Shown here: positions 1-7,413 of the stretch, piece by piece
Layout of the letters: each line of letters starts with the position of its first letter
Position numbering within the stretch: position 1 is the stretch's first letter
Program-made: the position numbers and the translations under genes
The notes under the pieces: generated by a model
What the model was told of the DNA's origin: nothing
The model's input: only the letters and a program-made list of their open reading frames with translations
Database searches by the model: none
Source of the DNA: Proteobacteria bacterium UBA664
Lineage (GTDB): Bacteria; Pseudomonadota; Gammaproteobacteria; UBA7966
Direction: 5' to 3'
DNA: 8,450 bases
Assembly: GCA_002299125.1 (NCBI GenBank)
Contig: DBNU01000032.1
Coordinates: 1-8,450, forward strand

Positions 1-34
1 TGCTTCCTGTCGCGCCCAACCCGGATAAACCACC

Positions 35-373
35 ATCGATTTCATCCCCGCGGCCCATGCCCAGGTACCTGCCGGTGCCGTCACGCCGCCGCCGCCTGGC
101 ATCCTCGAGATGCTGCTGCCCTTCCTCGTGGTGCTGGCGGTGTTCTACTTCATGCTCTGGCGGCCGCAGATCAAGCGCCAGAAGGAGACCGCCGCCATGC
201 TGGCTGAGCTCGCCAAGGGGGACGAGGTGGTCACGGCGGGCGGTCTGACCGGCCGCATCCGCGATCTGGGCCCCAACTTCGTGCTGCTCGAGGTGTCGAG
301 GGGAGTCGAGGTGAAGGTGCAGCGGAGCGCCATCACCCAGACCCTCCCCAAGGACAGCCTGAAGGCCTTGTGA
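35..373 (+). CDS. yajC: YajC, small membrane subunit of the SecDF-YajC translocase complex
   Basis: YajC is a single-pass inner-membrane protein that associates with SecD and SecF. The membrane segment is at residues 26-42 (LLPFLVVLAVFYFMLW), followed by the family hallmark RPQ and a charged stretch, then a cytoplasmic domain with GDEVVTAGG and GVEVKVQRSAI. Read from codon 35 the protein is 112 aa, close to the roughly 110 aa usual for the family. It then begins (M)DFIPAAHAQ, which resembles YajC N-termini in other Proteobacteria. The difficulty is that codon 35 is ATC, an in-frame TAA lies at 26-28, and the first standard start codon is ATG at 110, which would give 87 aa and remove the N-terminus. 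No clear Shine-Dalgarno precedes either position. I chose 35 because of length and N-terminal conservation; a base error or mutation at an original ATG is equally possible. The gene heads the yajC-secD-secF cluster. The identity is sure; the start is not. Confidence 0.9.
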   Translation: MDFIPAAHAQVPAGAVTPPPPGILEMLLPFLVVLAVFYFMLWRPQIKRQKETAAMLAELAKGDEVVTAGGLTGRIRDLGPNFVLLEVSRGVEVKVQRSAITQTLPKDSLKAL

Positions 374-385
374 AGCCGCGCCGTG

Positions 386-413
386 TCCTGCCTGATGCGC
401 CCGGTGGGCAGGA
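386..413 (+). repeat. Inverted repeat in the yajC-secD gap
   Basis: TCCTGCC at 386-392 and GGCAGGA at 407-413 form a perfect 7-bp stem with a 14-nt loop, 13 nt after the yajC stop. A run of five T lies at 445-449, too far away for a simple intrinsic terminator. It could be a weak attenuator or an mRNA-processing hairpin that separates yajC from secD, or it may be chance in GC-rich DNA. Confidence 0.25.
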
Positions 414-469
414 ACGGTTAACCAGGCGCCGCTGCTACCGCCCATTTTTCTGACCTCTCCGAGCCCCCA

Positions 470-2335
470 ATGAACCGCTATCCACTCTGGAAGAACCTGC
501 TCGTCATCGGTGTCTTCCTGCTCGGTGCCCTGTACGCGCTACCCAATCTCTACGGCGAAGACCCAGCCTTGCAGATCTCCGCCCAGCGCGGGGCGCAACT
601 CGACGACAGCGCGCGCACGAAGCTCGACGACGCGCTCAAGGCCGCCGCCATCGTGCCGCGCGGGCTGGAGACGGAAGGCGAGGAAGGCTGGCTGGTGCGG
701 CTGGGCTCCTCCGACGAGCAGTTGCGCGCACAGGATCGGATCGCGCAGGCGCTGGGCCCGGACTACACCGTTGCACTCAATCTCGCGCCGGCCACGCCTG
801 CCTGGCTCGAGGCGCTGGGTGCCCGTCCGATGTACCTCGGGCTCGATCTCAGAGGCGGCGTGCACTTCCTGATGGAAGTCGAGACGGTCGCTGTCGATGC
901 CCAGTTGTACGATCGCATGGCGGGCGAACTCCGCTCGGCCCTGCGCGAAGCGAAGCTGCGCTACCGCGGGCTCGCGAGTGATCGCAACGGCCTGCAGTTG
1001 CAGTTCGCCGATCCGGCCCAGCGCGCGCAGGTGCTGGAACTCATCGGGCGAGACCTCCGCGATCTGGTCGAGGCCCCGGTAGTGCCCGGTGCGGTGCTCG
1101 ATCCCCTCACCCTGCAACTGGTGGTCGGCGAGGAAGTACTGAAGAACGAACGGCGCAACGCCCTGCAGCAGAATCTCACCACCCTGCGCAATCGCATCGA
1201 CGAGCTGGGTGTGGCCGAGCCGCTCATCCAGCAGCAGGGTGACTCGCGCATCGTGGTGCAGTTGCCGGGCGTGCAGGACACCGCACGGGCCAAGGACATC
1301 CTCGGTGCCACGGCGACGGTGGAGTTCCGGCTGGTGGACATGGATGGCGATCTCGCTGCCGCCAAGGCCGGGCGCGTACCCCCGGGCAGCCGGCTGTATC
1401 GCGAACGGGATGGCGATGCCGTCTTGCTGCAACGGCGGGTGATCACCACCGGCGAGCACATCGTCAACGCGAGCTCCGGTTTCGATCAGGTACAGAACAT
1501 CCCCGCCGTACACGTGACGCTCGACGGCCTCGGTGGGCGCATGATGGCCGATGCCACCAAGGAGAACGTCGGCAAGCCGATGGCAGTGGTGTTCGTCGAG
1601 ACCAAGACCCTCACCGAGCAGCGCGGCGAGGAGACCGTGCGAGTGAAGCGCACGGTGGAGGAGGTCATCAGCATCGCGACCATCCGCGAGAAGCTCTCGG
1701 ATCGCTTCCAGATCACGGGTCTCGACTCCAGCAAGGAGGCGCATGACCTCGCGCTGCTCTTGCGGGCAGGTGCCCTGGCCGCGCCGATGAGCATCGTCGA
1801 GGAACGCACGGTGGGTCCGAGCCTGGGCCAGGGCAACATCGAGATGGGCTGGCGGGCCTGCCTGCTCGGCTTCCTGGTGCTCTCGGCCTTCCTCATCGTG
1901 TACTACCGCGTCTTTGGTCTTTTTGCCGTGATCACGCTCGCCTACAACGTCATCGTGCTCATCGCCGTGCTGTCCATCCTGCAGGCCACGCTCACCTTGC
2001 CGGGCATCGCCGGTGTGCTGCTCACGGTGGGTACGGCGGTGGATGCCAACGTGCTCATCTACGAGCGGATCCGCGAAGAGTTACGCAACGGGGTGACGGT
2101 GCAGGCGGCCATCGAGGCGGGTTTCACCCGCGCGAACGACACCATCATGGATTCCAACGTGACCGTGCTCATCGCCGCCCTGATGATGCTGTGGTTCGGT
2201 ACCGGGCCGATCCGGGGCTTCGCCGTGACGCTGGCCATCGGCACCGTGATCTCCATGTTCACCGCCATGATGGGCACACGTGCCCAGGTCAACTGGGTCT
2301 TCGGCGGTCGTCGCCTGAAGAGCCTGCCCATCTGA
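470..2335 (+). CDS. secD: SecD, protein-export membrane subunit
   Basis: SecD pairs with SecF and uses the proton motive force to drive late steps of SecYEG-dependent protein export. The product is 621 aa, against 615 in E. coli. The N-terminus (MNRYPLWKNLL) leads into TM1 at about residues 8-27, then the conserved YALPNLYGEDPA. The large periplasmic P1 region contains LGLDLRGGVHFLMEV at about 123-137 and VVQLPGVQDTARAKDILGATATVEFRL further on. Five membrane helices fill roughly residues 460-610. They carry GIAGVLLTVGTAVDANVLIYERIREEL, with Asp525 matching the functionally important E. coli Asp519, and a C-terminal GTGPIRGFAVTLAIG. The whole protein is colinear with the E. coli enzyme. The ATG at 470 fits the family N-terminus exactly, although no clear Shine-Dalgarno is seen just upstream. 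It lies 96 nt after yajC and 31 nt before secF. Confidence 0.98.
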   Translation: MNRYPLWKNLLVIGVFLLGALYALPNLYGEDPALQISAQRGAQLDDSARTKLDDALKAAAIVPRGLETEGEEGWLVRLGSSDEQLRAQDRIAQALGPDYTVALNLAPATPAWLEALGARPMYLGLDLRGGVHFLMEVETVAVDAQLYDRMAGELRSALREAKLRYRGLASDRNGLQLQFADPAQRAQVLELIGRDLRDLVEAPVVPGAVLDPLTLQLVVGEEVLKNERRNALQQNLTTLRNRIDELGVAEPLIQQQGDSRIVVQLPGVQDTARAKDILGATATVEFRLVDMDGDLAAAKAGRVPPGSRLYRERDGDAVLLQRRVITTGEHIVNASSGFDQVQNIPAVHVTLDGLGGRMMADATKENVGKPMAVVFVETKTLTEQRGEETVRVKRTVEEVISIATIREKLSDRFQITGLDSSKEAHDLALLLRAGALAAPMSIVEERTVGPSLGQGNIEMGWRACLLGFLVLSAFLIVYYRVFGLFAVITLAYNVIVLIAVLSILQATLTLPGIAGVLLTVGTAVDANVLIYERIREELRNGVTVQAAIEAGFTRANDTIMDSNVTVLIAALMMLWFGTGPIRGFAVTLAIGTVISMFTAMMGTRAQVNWVFGGRRLKSLPI

Positions 2336-2353
2336 CGGCCGCAGGACGGCACC

Positions 2354-2358
2354 AGGAG
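2354..2358 (+). promoter_or_regulatory. Ribosome binding site of secF
   Basis: AGGAG, 8 nt upstream of the secF ATG, supports that start. It stands out because yajC, secD and purT in the same cluster have no comparable site. Confidence 0.7.
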
Positions 2359-2366
2359 CTATCCGC

Positions 2367-3284
2367 ATGGAGTTCTTCAGCAAGCAACCCAACATCGACT
2401 TCATGGGCCTGCGCTTCGTCGCCTTCGGCCTGACGGTGCTGCTCATCGTGGCCTCGCTGGTGTCCATCGCCCTGCGTGGTGTGAACTGGGGCCTCGATTT
2501 CACCGGCGGTGCGCTGGTGGAACTGCATTACGAGGCCCCTGCGGATCTCGACGCCATCCGCGCCACGCTCGCTGCCGATGGTTTTGGCGAGGCTCTGGTC
2601 CAGAACTTCGGCTCCGTGCGCGACGTGCTGATCCGCGTGGCACCGCAGGAAGGGGTCACGAGCGCAGCCACCAGCGATCGCATCCTGCAACTGCTGCCCG
2701 GGGCCGAGATGCGCCGGGTGGAGTTCGTGGGGCCGCAGGTCGGCGCGGAACTGGCCGATCGCGCCGTCATCGCGCTCCTCTGCTCATTCGGGGCGGTACT
2801 GCTCTACGTGATGCTGCGCTTCGAGTCACGGCTGGCGCTGGCGGCCATCGTCGCCTCGTTGCACGACGCCATCATCACCGCCGGCTTGCTCTCGATCTCC
2901 GGTTTGTCCTTCGACATCACCGCAGTGGCGGGTCTGCTCACCGTGGTCGGCTACAGCCTGAACGACACCATCGTGGTCTTCGATCGCATCCGTGAGAATT
3001 TCCGCAAGCACCGCAAGCTGACTGCTTCCCAGGTGGTGAACGCCTCGGTCAACGAAACGCTTTCACGTACCGTGATGACCTCCCTCTGTGCCTTCATCAC
3101 CGTGTTCGCGTTGCTCATCTGGGGTGGCGAGACCATCCGCACCTTTGCCTTCACGCTCGCCGCCGGCATCGTGGTCGGCACCTTCTCTTCCATCTACGTG
3201 GCCGCGCCGCTCGCCATCCTGCTCGGCGTCAATCGCTCGCTGCTGATGCCGGTCGCGCGCGAGGCAGTGGATTCGCGCCCCTGA
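2367..3284 (+). CDS. secF: SecF, protein-export membrane subunit
   Basis: SecF is the partner of SecD in the proton-driven export complex of the inner membrane. The product is 305 aa, slightly shorter than the 323 aa of E. coli. TM1 is at about residues 15-36, followed by the signature NWGLDFTGGALVELHY (40-55). A small periplasmic domain ends at VGPQVGAELADRA (121-133). The next five helices include the hallmark VVGYSLNDTIVVFDRIRENFRKHRK (193-217), where Asp200 corresponds to the conserved Asp of the SecF transmembrane proton path (Asp213 in E. coli). The end has RTVMTSL, GGETIRTFAFTLAAG and SSIYVAAPLAILLG, as expected. The ATG is backed by an AGGAG site 8 nt upstream. The short gap to secD points to one transcript. 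Confidence 0.98.
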   Translation: MEFFSKQPNIDFMGLRFVAFGLTVLLIVASLVSIALRGVNWGLDFTGGALVELHYEAPADLDAIRATLAADGFGEALVQNFGSVRDVLIRVAPQEGVTSAATSDRILQLLPGAEMRRVEFVGPQVGAELADRAVIALLCSFGAVLLYVMLRFESRLALAAIVASLHDAIITAGLLSISGLSFDITAVAGLLTVVGYSLNDTIVVFDRIRENFRKHRKLTASQVVNASVNETLSRTVMTSLCAFITVFALLIWGGETIRTFAFTLAAGIVVGTFSSIYVAAPLAILLGVNRSLLMPVAREAVDSRP

Positions 3285-3293
3285 GTCGCCCAT

Positions 3294-4487
3294 ATGACCG
3301 AACTCACCATCGGTACGGCGGGTCAGCCCGGCGCGACGCGCCTGCTGCTGCTCGGCGCGGGTGAGCTTGGCAAGGAGGTCGCCATCGAGGCGCAACGCCT
3401 CGGCATCGAGGTGATCGCGGCCGACCGTTACGCCGGGGCGCCGGCCATGCAGGTGGCGCATCGCAGCCATGTCCTCGACATGACCGATGCGCTTGCGCTC
3501 GCGGCGCTACTCGATGCCGAAGCCCCGCACTACGTGGTGCCGGAGGTCGAGGCCATCGCCACCGATCTGCTCTGCGCGCGCGAGGCGGCCGGTCTGCACG
3601 TGGTGCCGAGCGCGCGCGCGGTCGCCCTCACCATGAATCGCGAGGGCCTGCGGCGGTTGGCCGCAGAGGAACTCGGCCTGCCGACTTCCCCCTACCACTT
3701 CGTCGAGAGCGAGGCGGCACTGGGAGAGGCCGCAGTCACGCTCGGCTACCCCTGTGTGGTGAAGCCCATCATGAGCTCCTCCGGCAAGGGCCAGTGCGTG
3801 CTGCGCTCCCCGGCCGATGTCGGCTTCGGCTGGCGGGCGGCCACCGAGGGTGGGCGGGTGCAGGCCGGGCGGGTGATCGTCGAGGGTTTCATCGATTTCG
3901 ACTACGAGATCACATTGCTCAGCGTCCGGCATGCTGCAGGCATCACCTGCTGCGAGCCCATCGGCCACCGCCAGGAGGATGGTGACTACCGCGAGTCCTG
4001 GCAGCCGCAGCCCATGTCACCGCTGGCCCTCGAACGCGCCACCGACATGGCGCGGCGCGTGGTGGATGCCTTGGGTGGTCGTGGCCTCTTCGGCGTGGAG
4101 TTCTTCGTCAAGGGCGATGCGGTCTGGTTCAGCGAGGCATCGCCCCGACCGCACGACACCGGCCTCGTCACCCTCGCGACCCAGCAGCAGAGCCAGTTCG
4201 CCCTGCACCTCTTGGCCCTGCTTGGGCTGCCGATCCCCGAGTGCCGCCTCCTCAGGGCAGGCGCATCGGCCGCAGTCGTGGTACGCGGCGAAGGCATGGC
4301 CCCCCGCTTCCGCGGGCTGTCGGCAGCGCTGTCCCAGCCGGAGACGCAACTGCGGCTGTTCGGCAAACCGCGGATCACGGGCGCGCGCCGCATGGCGGTC
4401 GCGGTCAGTGCGGCTGATTCCATCGACGAGGCGCGAGCGCGTGCCACTGCGGCGGCCACGGCGCTGACGTGTGAGTTCGACGCCTGA
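3294..4487 (+). CDS. purT: Formate-dependent phosphoribosylglycinamide formyltransferase (GAR transformylase 2)
   Basis: PurT converts 5'-phosphoribosylglycinamide, formate and ATP to formyl-GAR, the third step of purine synthesis, without needing 10-formyltetrahydrofolate as PurN does. It is a cytoplasmic ATP-grasp enzyme. The 397-aa product is colinear with E. coli PurT (392 aa). The N-terminal domain carries LLLLGAGELGKEVAIEAQRLG (17-37) and the substrate region VVPEVEAIATD (81-91, Glu84). The ATP-grasp part has VVKPIMSSSGKGQ (155-167), VEGFIDFDYEITLL (196-209) and GHRQEDGDYRESWQPQ (224-239). The metal ligands are Glu269 and Glu281, with SPRPHDTG (283-290) after them, and the C-terminus has LRLFGKPRI. 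All expected residues are present. It starts 9 nt after secF with no obvious Shine-Dalgarno, so translation may depend on ribosomes arriving from secF. Its 3' end faces the hydrolase gene across 78 nt in which I see no convincing terminator. Confidence 0.97.
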   Translation: MTELTIGTAGQPGATRLLLLGAGELGKEVAIEAQRLGIEVIAADRYAGAPAMQVAHRSHVLDMTDALALAALLDAEAPHYVVPEVEAIATDLLCAREAAGLHVVPSARAVALTMNREGLRRLAAEELGLPTSPYHFVESEAALGEAAVTLGYPCVVKPIMSSSGKGQCVLRSPADVGFGWRAATEGGRVQAGRVIVEGFIDFDYEITLLSVRHAAGITCCEPIGHRQEDGDYRESWQPQPMSPLALERATDMARRVVDALGGRGLFGVEFFVKGDAVWFSEASPRPHDTGLVTLATQQQSQFALHLLALLGLPIPECRLLRAGASAAVVVRGEGMAPRFRGLSAALSQPETQLRLFGKPRITGARRMAVAVSAADSIDEARARATAAATALTCEFDA

Positions 4488-4565
4488 GGGGGCGGGGCGT
4501 GCAGCTCGAGGCAAGCCTCATCGTCTTGGCTCGGGGAGTCGCCCGCCACGTGTTCTGCCAGTCGC

Positions 4566-5336
4566 TCAGAGCTCGAGCCAGGGTGAACCCGCTCCCTGGT
4601 CGGCGATGAGGATCTCCTCCGCTGCAGTACCCAGCACCCTTGCAGCCAAGGCGCGCACCAGCGCGGGCCGGTTGTTGCGCTCCGAGAGGTGTGCCGCGAC
4701 GAAGGCCTTCAAGCGCCCATGGGCGAGCTTCCCGAGCAGATCGGCGGCCTGCTCATTCGACAGATGGCCCCAATCGGAGAGGATGCGCTGCTTGAGGAAG
4801 GCGGGGTAGTCGCCGTTCTTGAGCAGGGTTGCGTCGTGGTTGAATTCGAGCAGGAGGCCGTCGCAGCCGGCGAAGGCCGCGCTGAGATGCGGTGTGGAAG
4901 ATCCCAGATCGGTGCACACGCCAAGCCGTGAGCGCCCGTCGTCGATGACGAACTGGCGTGGCTCGCGTGCATCGTGCGGCACGGTGACGGGGTGCACTGC
5001 GAGTGCGCCGATGGCGATGGCCGTCTCGCCGGCAAGCGTACTGATGAGGGGAACATCACCCAGCGCTGCCGAGGCAGCGAGGCAGGTACCGGCAGTCATC
5101 CACAGCGGCACGCCCCAGCGTCTGGCCACCGCACCGGCGCCGCCGATGTGATCGGCGTGCTCGTGGGTGATGAGGATGGCGTCGATGTCCTCAGGGGTCA
5201 GGCCGTGCGGGGCGAGGCGACGGCCGAGTTCGCGCGGTCCGAATCCGCAATCGATGAGCAGCGCGGTGCCGTCGGCACGCACCAGAGTGGCATTACCCTG
5301 GCTGCCGCTGCCGAGTGAGGCGAAGCCGAGCCGCAA
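4566..5336 (-). CDS. MBL-fold metallo-hydrolase, YycJ/VicX type
   Basis: This is a 256-aa cytoplasmic metallo-beta-lactamase-fold protein. It begins MRLGFASLGSGSQGN, a typical start for the YycJ/VicX-like group. Metal ligands are visible: HEHADH (His58, His60, Asp62, His63), His121 in VPHDA, and Asp143 in GVCTDLG. Family motifs EFNHD (164-168), GHLSNEQAADL (190-200) and HLSERNNRP (216-224) follow. Relatives in Gram-positives act as nucleases or in the WalRK context. The substrate in Gammaproteobacteria is not settled and cannot be read from the sequence, so I give no symbol. The start must be TTG at 5336: it matches the family N-terminus, and no start codon lies between it and the in-frame bamC stop. 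The upstream Shine-Dalgarno is weak. It follows bamC by 27 nt and is probably the last gene of the dapA-bamC operon; I recall the same order in Pseudomonas. Confidence 0.93.
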   Translation of the reverse strand: MRLGFASLGSGSQGNATLVRADGTALLIDCGFGPRELGRRLAPHGLTPEDIDAILITHEHADHIGGAGAVARRWGVPLWMTAGTCLAASAALGDVPLISTLAGETAIAIGALAVHPVTVPHDAREPRQFVIDDGRSRLGVCTDLGSSTPHLSAAFAGCDGLLLEFNHDATLLKNGDYPAFLKQRILSDWGHLSNEQAADLLGKLAHGRLKAFVAAHLSERNNRPALVRALAARVLGTAAEEILIADQGAGSPWLEL

Positions 5337-5363
5337 GCCGCTTCGCTCGCCGTGTGATGCCGC

Positions 5364-6503
5364 TCAGGCGCCGTTCAGGCGCGTCAGCAGATCCGTGAGG
5401 ATGCGGCTGGCTGCGGGTGAGGTGTCCCATTTACCGCCCCCATCGAGGACGACGACCTCGGTCTTGGCACCTACGCCCGTGACGCTGATCTCGCGCTCGC
5501 CCGTATCCTCGCCCTCGTTGCCGCGCCAGAAGGCGAGGCGCGACATGAGCCCACGCTCTGAGGCCACGCGGTCCTCCGGAGGTACCTCGATGATGAATCT
5601 GCCGCGTCCGCGATCGGCCTCGAGCACCTTGAGGCCTGCGCCCGAGATGGCACCCTCGAGGCGCGTCCAGACCACGGCAAAATCCTGTGGCACGCTCAGG
5701 AACACCCGCCCTTCGCCGGCCGAGAAGAGTTCGGCCGGGCCTGCGGGGCCACGGCCTTCCGTGCCGACATCGGCCCCGCCACCCGCCGCCAACACCGCGC
5801 CGGCCTCGCCTGCCCCGCCGACGCCGAAGTGCCCCCGCAGGGCATTGGCGAAGGAGGCGAGACGCTCGCCGTCCGGGCTTGCCGGGGCCCAGCCGATGGG
5901 ATCGTCCGGCCCGGTCCGCTGCTCTGCCTCACGCGAGACGTAGAGCACGGTCGAGGAGCCCTCGGCGCCGGGTTCGGCAAAGACCTTGAAGCGTTCGCGC
6001 GAGTCGCCCGCGGCAGTCTCGAGCCAGGCGGTTTCGAGCACGCCGAGTTCGGTGTCGTCCAGATCGAGGGCGACGTTCTTCTCCGCCCAGAAATCGCGCA
6101 GACCGGAGAATGCCTCCTCGGTGTCGCCCGTGACCACCAGCACCTGCTCGTCCGCGAGTGTTGCCACCGCATCGGCGTCGGCCTGGACCGTCGCCCGCAC
6201 CTGCTTGCGCGCGGCGACCCGCTCCTGATAGGTCGAGTACTGGGCCGTGCCGTCGTCGCTGATATCCGGCACCGCCAGTGAATCCTGGATGCGGTCGGTG
6301 GTGAGGTCGGGTGGGACTTCCAGATCGGGGAGGCTTTCGCTCTTGCGGTATTCGGTACGTCGATCGGGTAGTACCTCGTCGAGGCGTGGGAGGCGAGAGC
6401 AGCCGATGAGGGCCAGCGCAAGGCCAATGACGGCGAAAGGTCGACTCGAACGAGCGAGAGAGGTGAGTAGTTCCGGTGTGACGTAAGCGGGACTTGGCTT
6501 CAT
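5364..6503 (-). CDS. bamC: BamC (NlpB), outer-membrane protein assembly lipoprotein
   Basis: BamC is a lipoprotein accessory of the BAM complex, which folds beta-barrel proteins into the outer membrane. The 379-aa product has a signal peptide with hydrophobic core PFAVIGLALALIG and a lipobox LIGC, giving lipidated Cys35. It is followed by the conserved disordered BamD-binding stretch EYRKSESLPDLEVPPDLTT (51-69). Two helix-grip domains follow at about 118-228 and 265-378. Between them lies a Gly/Ala-rich linker (about 228-262), probably flexible. The protein is longer than E. coli BamC (344 aa), partly because of this linker. The stretch before the signal core is also long (about 21 residues), but no other ATG, GTG or TTG exists before Cys35, so ATG 6503 is the only choice. 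GGAAG lies 5 nt upstream, inside dapA. Its ATG directly follows the dapA TGA with no gap, which suggests translational coupling. Neighbourhood and motifs agree; sequence conservation outside the N-terminus is low, as usual for BamC. Confidence 0.93.
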   Translation of the reverse strand: MKPSPAYVTPELLTSLARSSRPFAVIGLALALIGCSRLPRLDEVLPDRRTEYRKSESLPDLEVPPDLTTDRIQDSLAVPDISDDGTAQYSTYQERVAARKQVRATVQADADAVATLADEQVLVVTGDTEEAFSGLRDFWAEKNVALDLDDTELGVLETAWLETAAGDSRERFKVFAEPGAEGSSTVLYVSREAEQRTGPDDPIGWAPASPDGERLASFANALRGHFGVGGAGEAGAVLAAGGGADVGTEGRGPAGPAELFSAGEGRVFLSVPQDFAVVWTRLEGAISGAGLKVLEADRGRGRFIIEVPPEDRVASERGLMSRLAFWRGNEGEDTGEREISVTGVGAKTEVVVLDGGGKWDTSPAASRILTDLLTRLNGA

Positions 6504-7400
6504 TCAGACTTCCAGGACACCGGCCTGACGCATGGCGGCCTCCACGGTGGGGGCGAGCTCGCTGGTCAACCAGGTGAGGGGCAGGCGGATCCCTGCCTCG
6601 ATGAGCCCCAGGCGATGCAGGGCCCACTTGGTGGGGATGGGGTTCGACTCGATGAACAAGTGTCGGTGCAGACCCTCCAGTGTGGCATCGAGGTTACGGG
6701 CGCGCTCGATGTCGCCCTCGCGGGCGAATCGACAGATCTCCGACATGCTGCGTGGTGCGACGTTCGCGGTCACCGAGATCACGCCATCACCCCCGGCGAT
6801 GAGGAAATCAAGGCTGCTGAGGTCGTCACCGGAAAGCAGCAGGAAGTCTGCGCTGGTCTTTTCCCGCAACGTGCCGACACGGTCGACCTCGGCGGTGGCG
6901 TCCTTGATGCCGATGATGTTGGGGTGTGGGGCCAGCCGGCCCACCGTTGTGGGCAGCAGATCGCAGGCGGTGCGTCCGGGGACGTTGTAGAGGATCTGCG
7001 GGACTGCGACCGCATCTGCCACGGCCATGTAATGCCGATAGAGGCCTTCCTGCGTGGGCTTGTTGTAATAGGGCGTGACCAGCAGACAGGCATCGGCGCC
7101 GGCTTCGGCGGCGGCCCGGGTGAGTGTGATGGCCTCGTGGGTGGCGTTGGCACCGGTGCCGGCGATGACGGGGACGCGCCCGCGCACGAGTTCCACCACC
7201 TGACGGATGACTTCGATGTGCTCGTGGTCGTCGAGGGTGGCGGATTCACCGGTTGTCCCCACGGCAACCAGTGCGTCGGTGCCTGCCGCGATGTGAAACT
7301 CGACCAGACGGGCCAGTGCCGCGAAGTCCAGCGCCGTGCGGGGCGCGTTCCCGGCTGCCATGGGGGTGGCGATCGCCACCATGCTGCCTCGCAACTTCAA
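6504..7400 (-). CDS. dapA: 4-hydroxy-tetrahydrodipicolinate synthase
   Basis: DapA condenses pyruvate with aspartate semialdehyde, the first committed step to diaminopimelate (cell wall) and lysine. It is a cytoplasmic TIM-barrel aldolase. From the TTG at 7400 the protein is 298 aa (292 in E. coli) and numbers run five ahead of E. coli. Lys166 (IIGIKDAT) forms the Schiff base. Tyr138 and Arg143 (LYNVPGR), Thr49 and Thr50 (GTTGES) and Tyr112 (TPYYN) complete the active site. Residues matching the E. coli lysine-inhibition site are also present (Ser53, Ala54, His61, Asn85, Glu89, Tyr111), so feedback control by lysine is likely. The open frame extends to another TTG at 7421, but I chose 7400 because a perfect AGGAGGT lies 6 nt upstream, the resulting N-terminus (MKLRGSMVAIATPM) matches the family, and the likely transcription start falls close to 7421. 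The first ATG (7382) would cut into the family's N-terminus. It leads the operon with bamC and the hydrolase gene. Confidence 0.97.
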   Translation of the reverse strand: MKLRGSMVAIATPMAAGNAPRTALDFAALARLVEFHIAAGTDALVAVGTTGESATLDDHEHIEVIRQVVELVRGRVPVIAGTGANATHEAITLTRAAAEAGADACLLVTPYYNKPTQEGLYRHYMAVADAVAVPQILYNVPGRTACDLLPTTVGRLAPHPNIIGIKDATAEVDRVGTLREKTSADFLLLSGDDLSSLDFLIAGGDGVISVTANVAPRSMSEICRFAREGDIERARNLDATLEGLHRHLFIESNPIPTKWALHRLGLIEAGIRLPLTWLTSELAPTVEAAMRQAGVLEV

Positions 7401-7406
7401 TGGCTT

Positions 7407-7413
7407 ACCTCCT
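7407..7413 (-). promoter_or_regulatory. Ribosome binding site that sets the dapA start
   Basis: AGGAGGT on the minus strand is a full match to the anti-Shine-Dalgarno, 6 nt before the TTG at 7400. It lies downstream of the alternative TTG at 7421, which argues against that earlier start. Confidence 0.85.

Noticed and set aside
1..34. Possible 3' end of an upstream gene ending at TAA 26-28
   Set aside because: tgt often precedes yajC, but eight codons are too few to recognise it and the residues do not match any C-terminus I know.
57..248. Open frame with an early ATG overlapping yajC
   Set aside because: The translation is almost entirely Arg, Ser, Cys and Pro, typical of an out-of-frame reading of GC-rich coding DNA.
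539..1744. 401-codon open frame antisense to secD
   Set aside because: It lies wholly inside secD, whose protein is certain. Long antisense frames are expected in GC-rich genes with biased third positions, and the translation has no recognisable motif.
4488..4565. Possible bidirectional terminator between purT and the hydrolase gene
   Set aside because: The only structures are a 4-bp stem (4508-4519) and an imperfect long-range pairing of GGCGGGGCG with CGCCCGCC, neither with T-runs on either strand.
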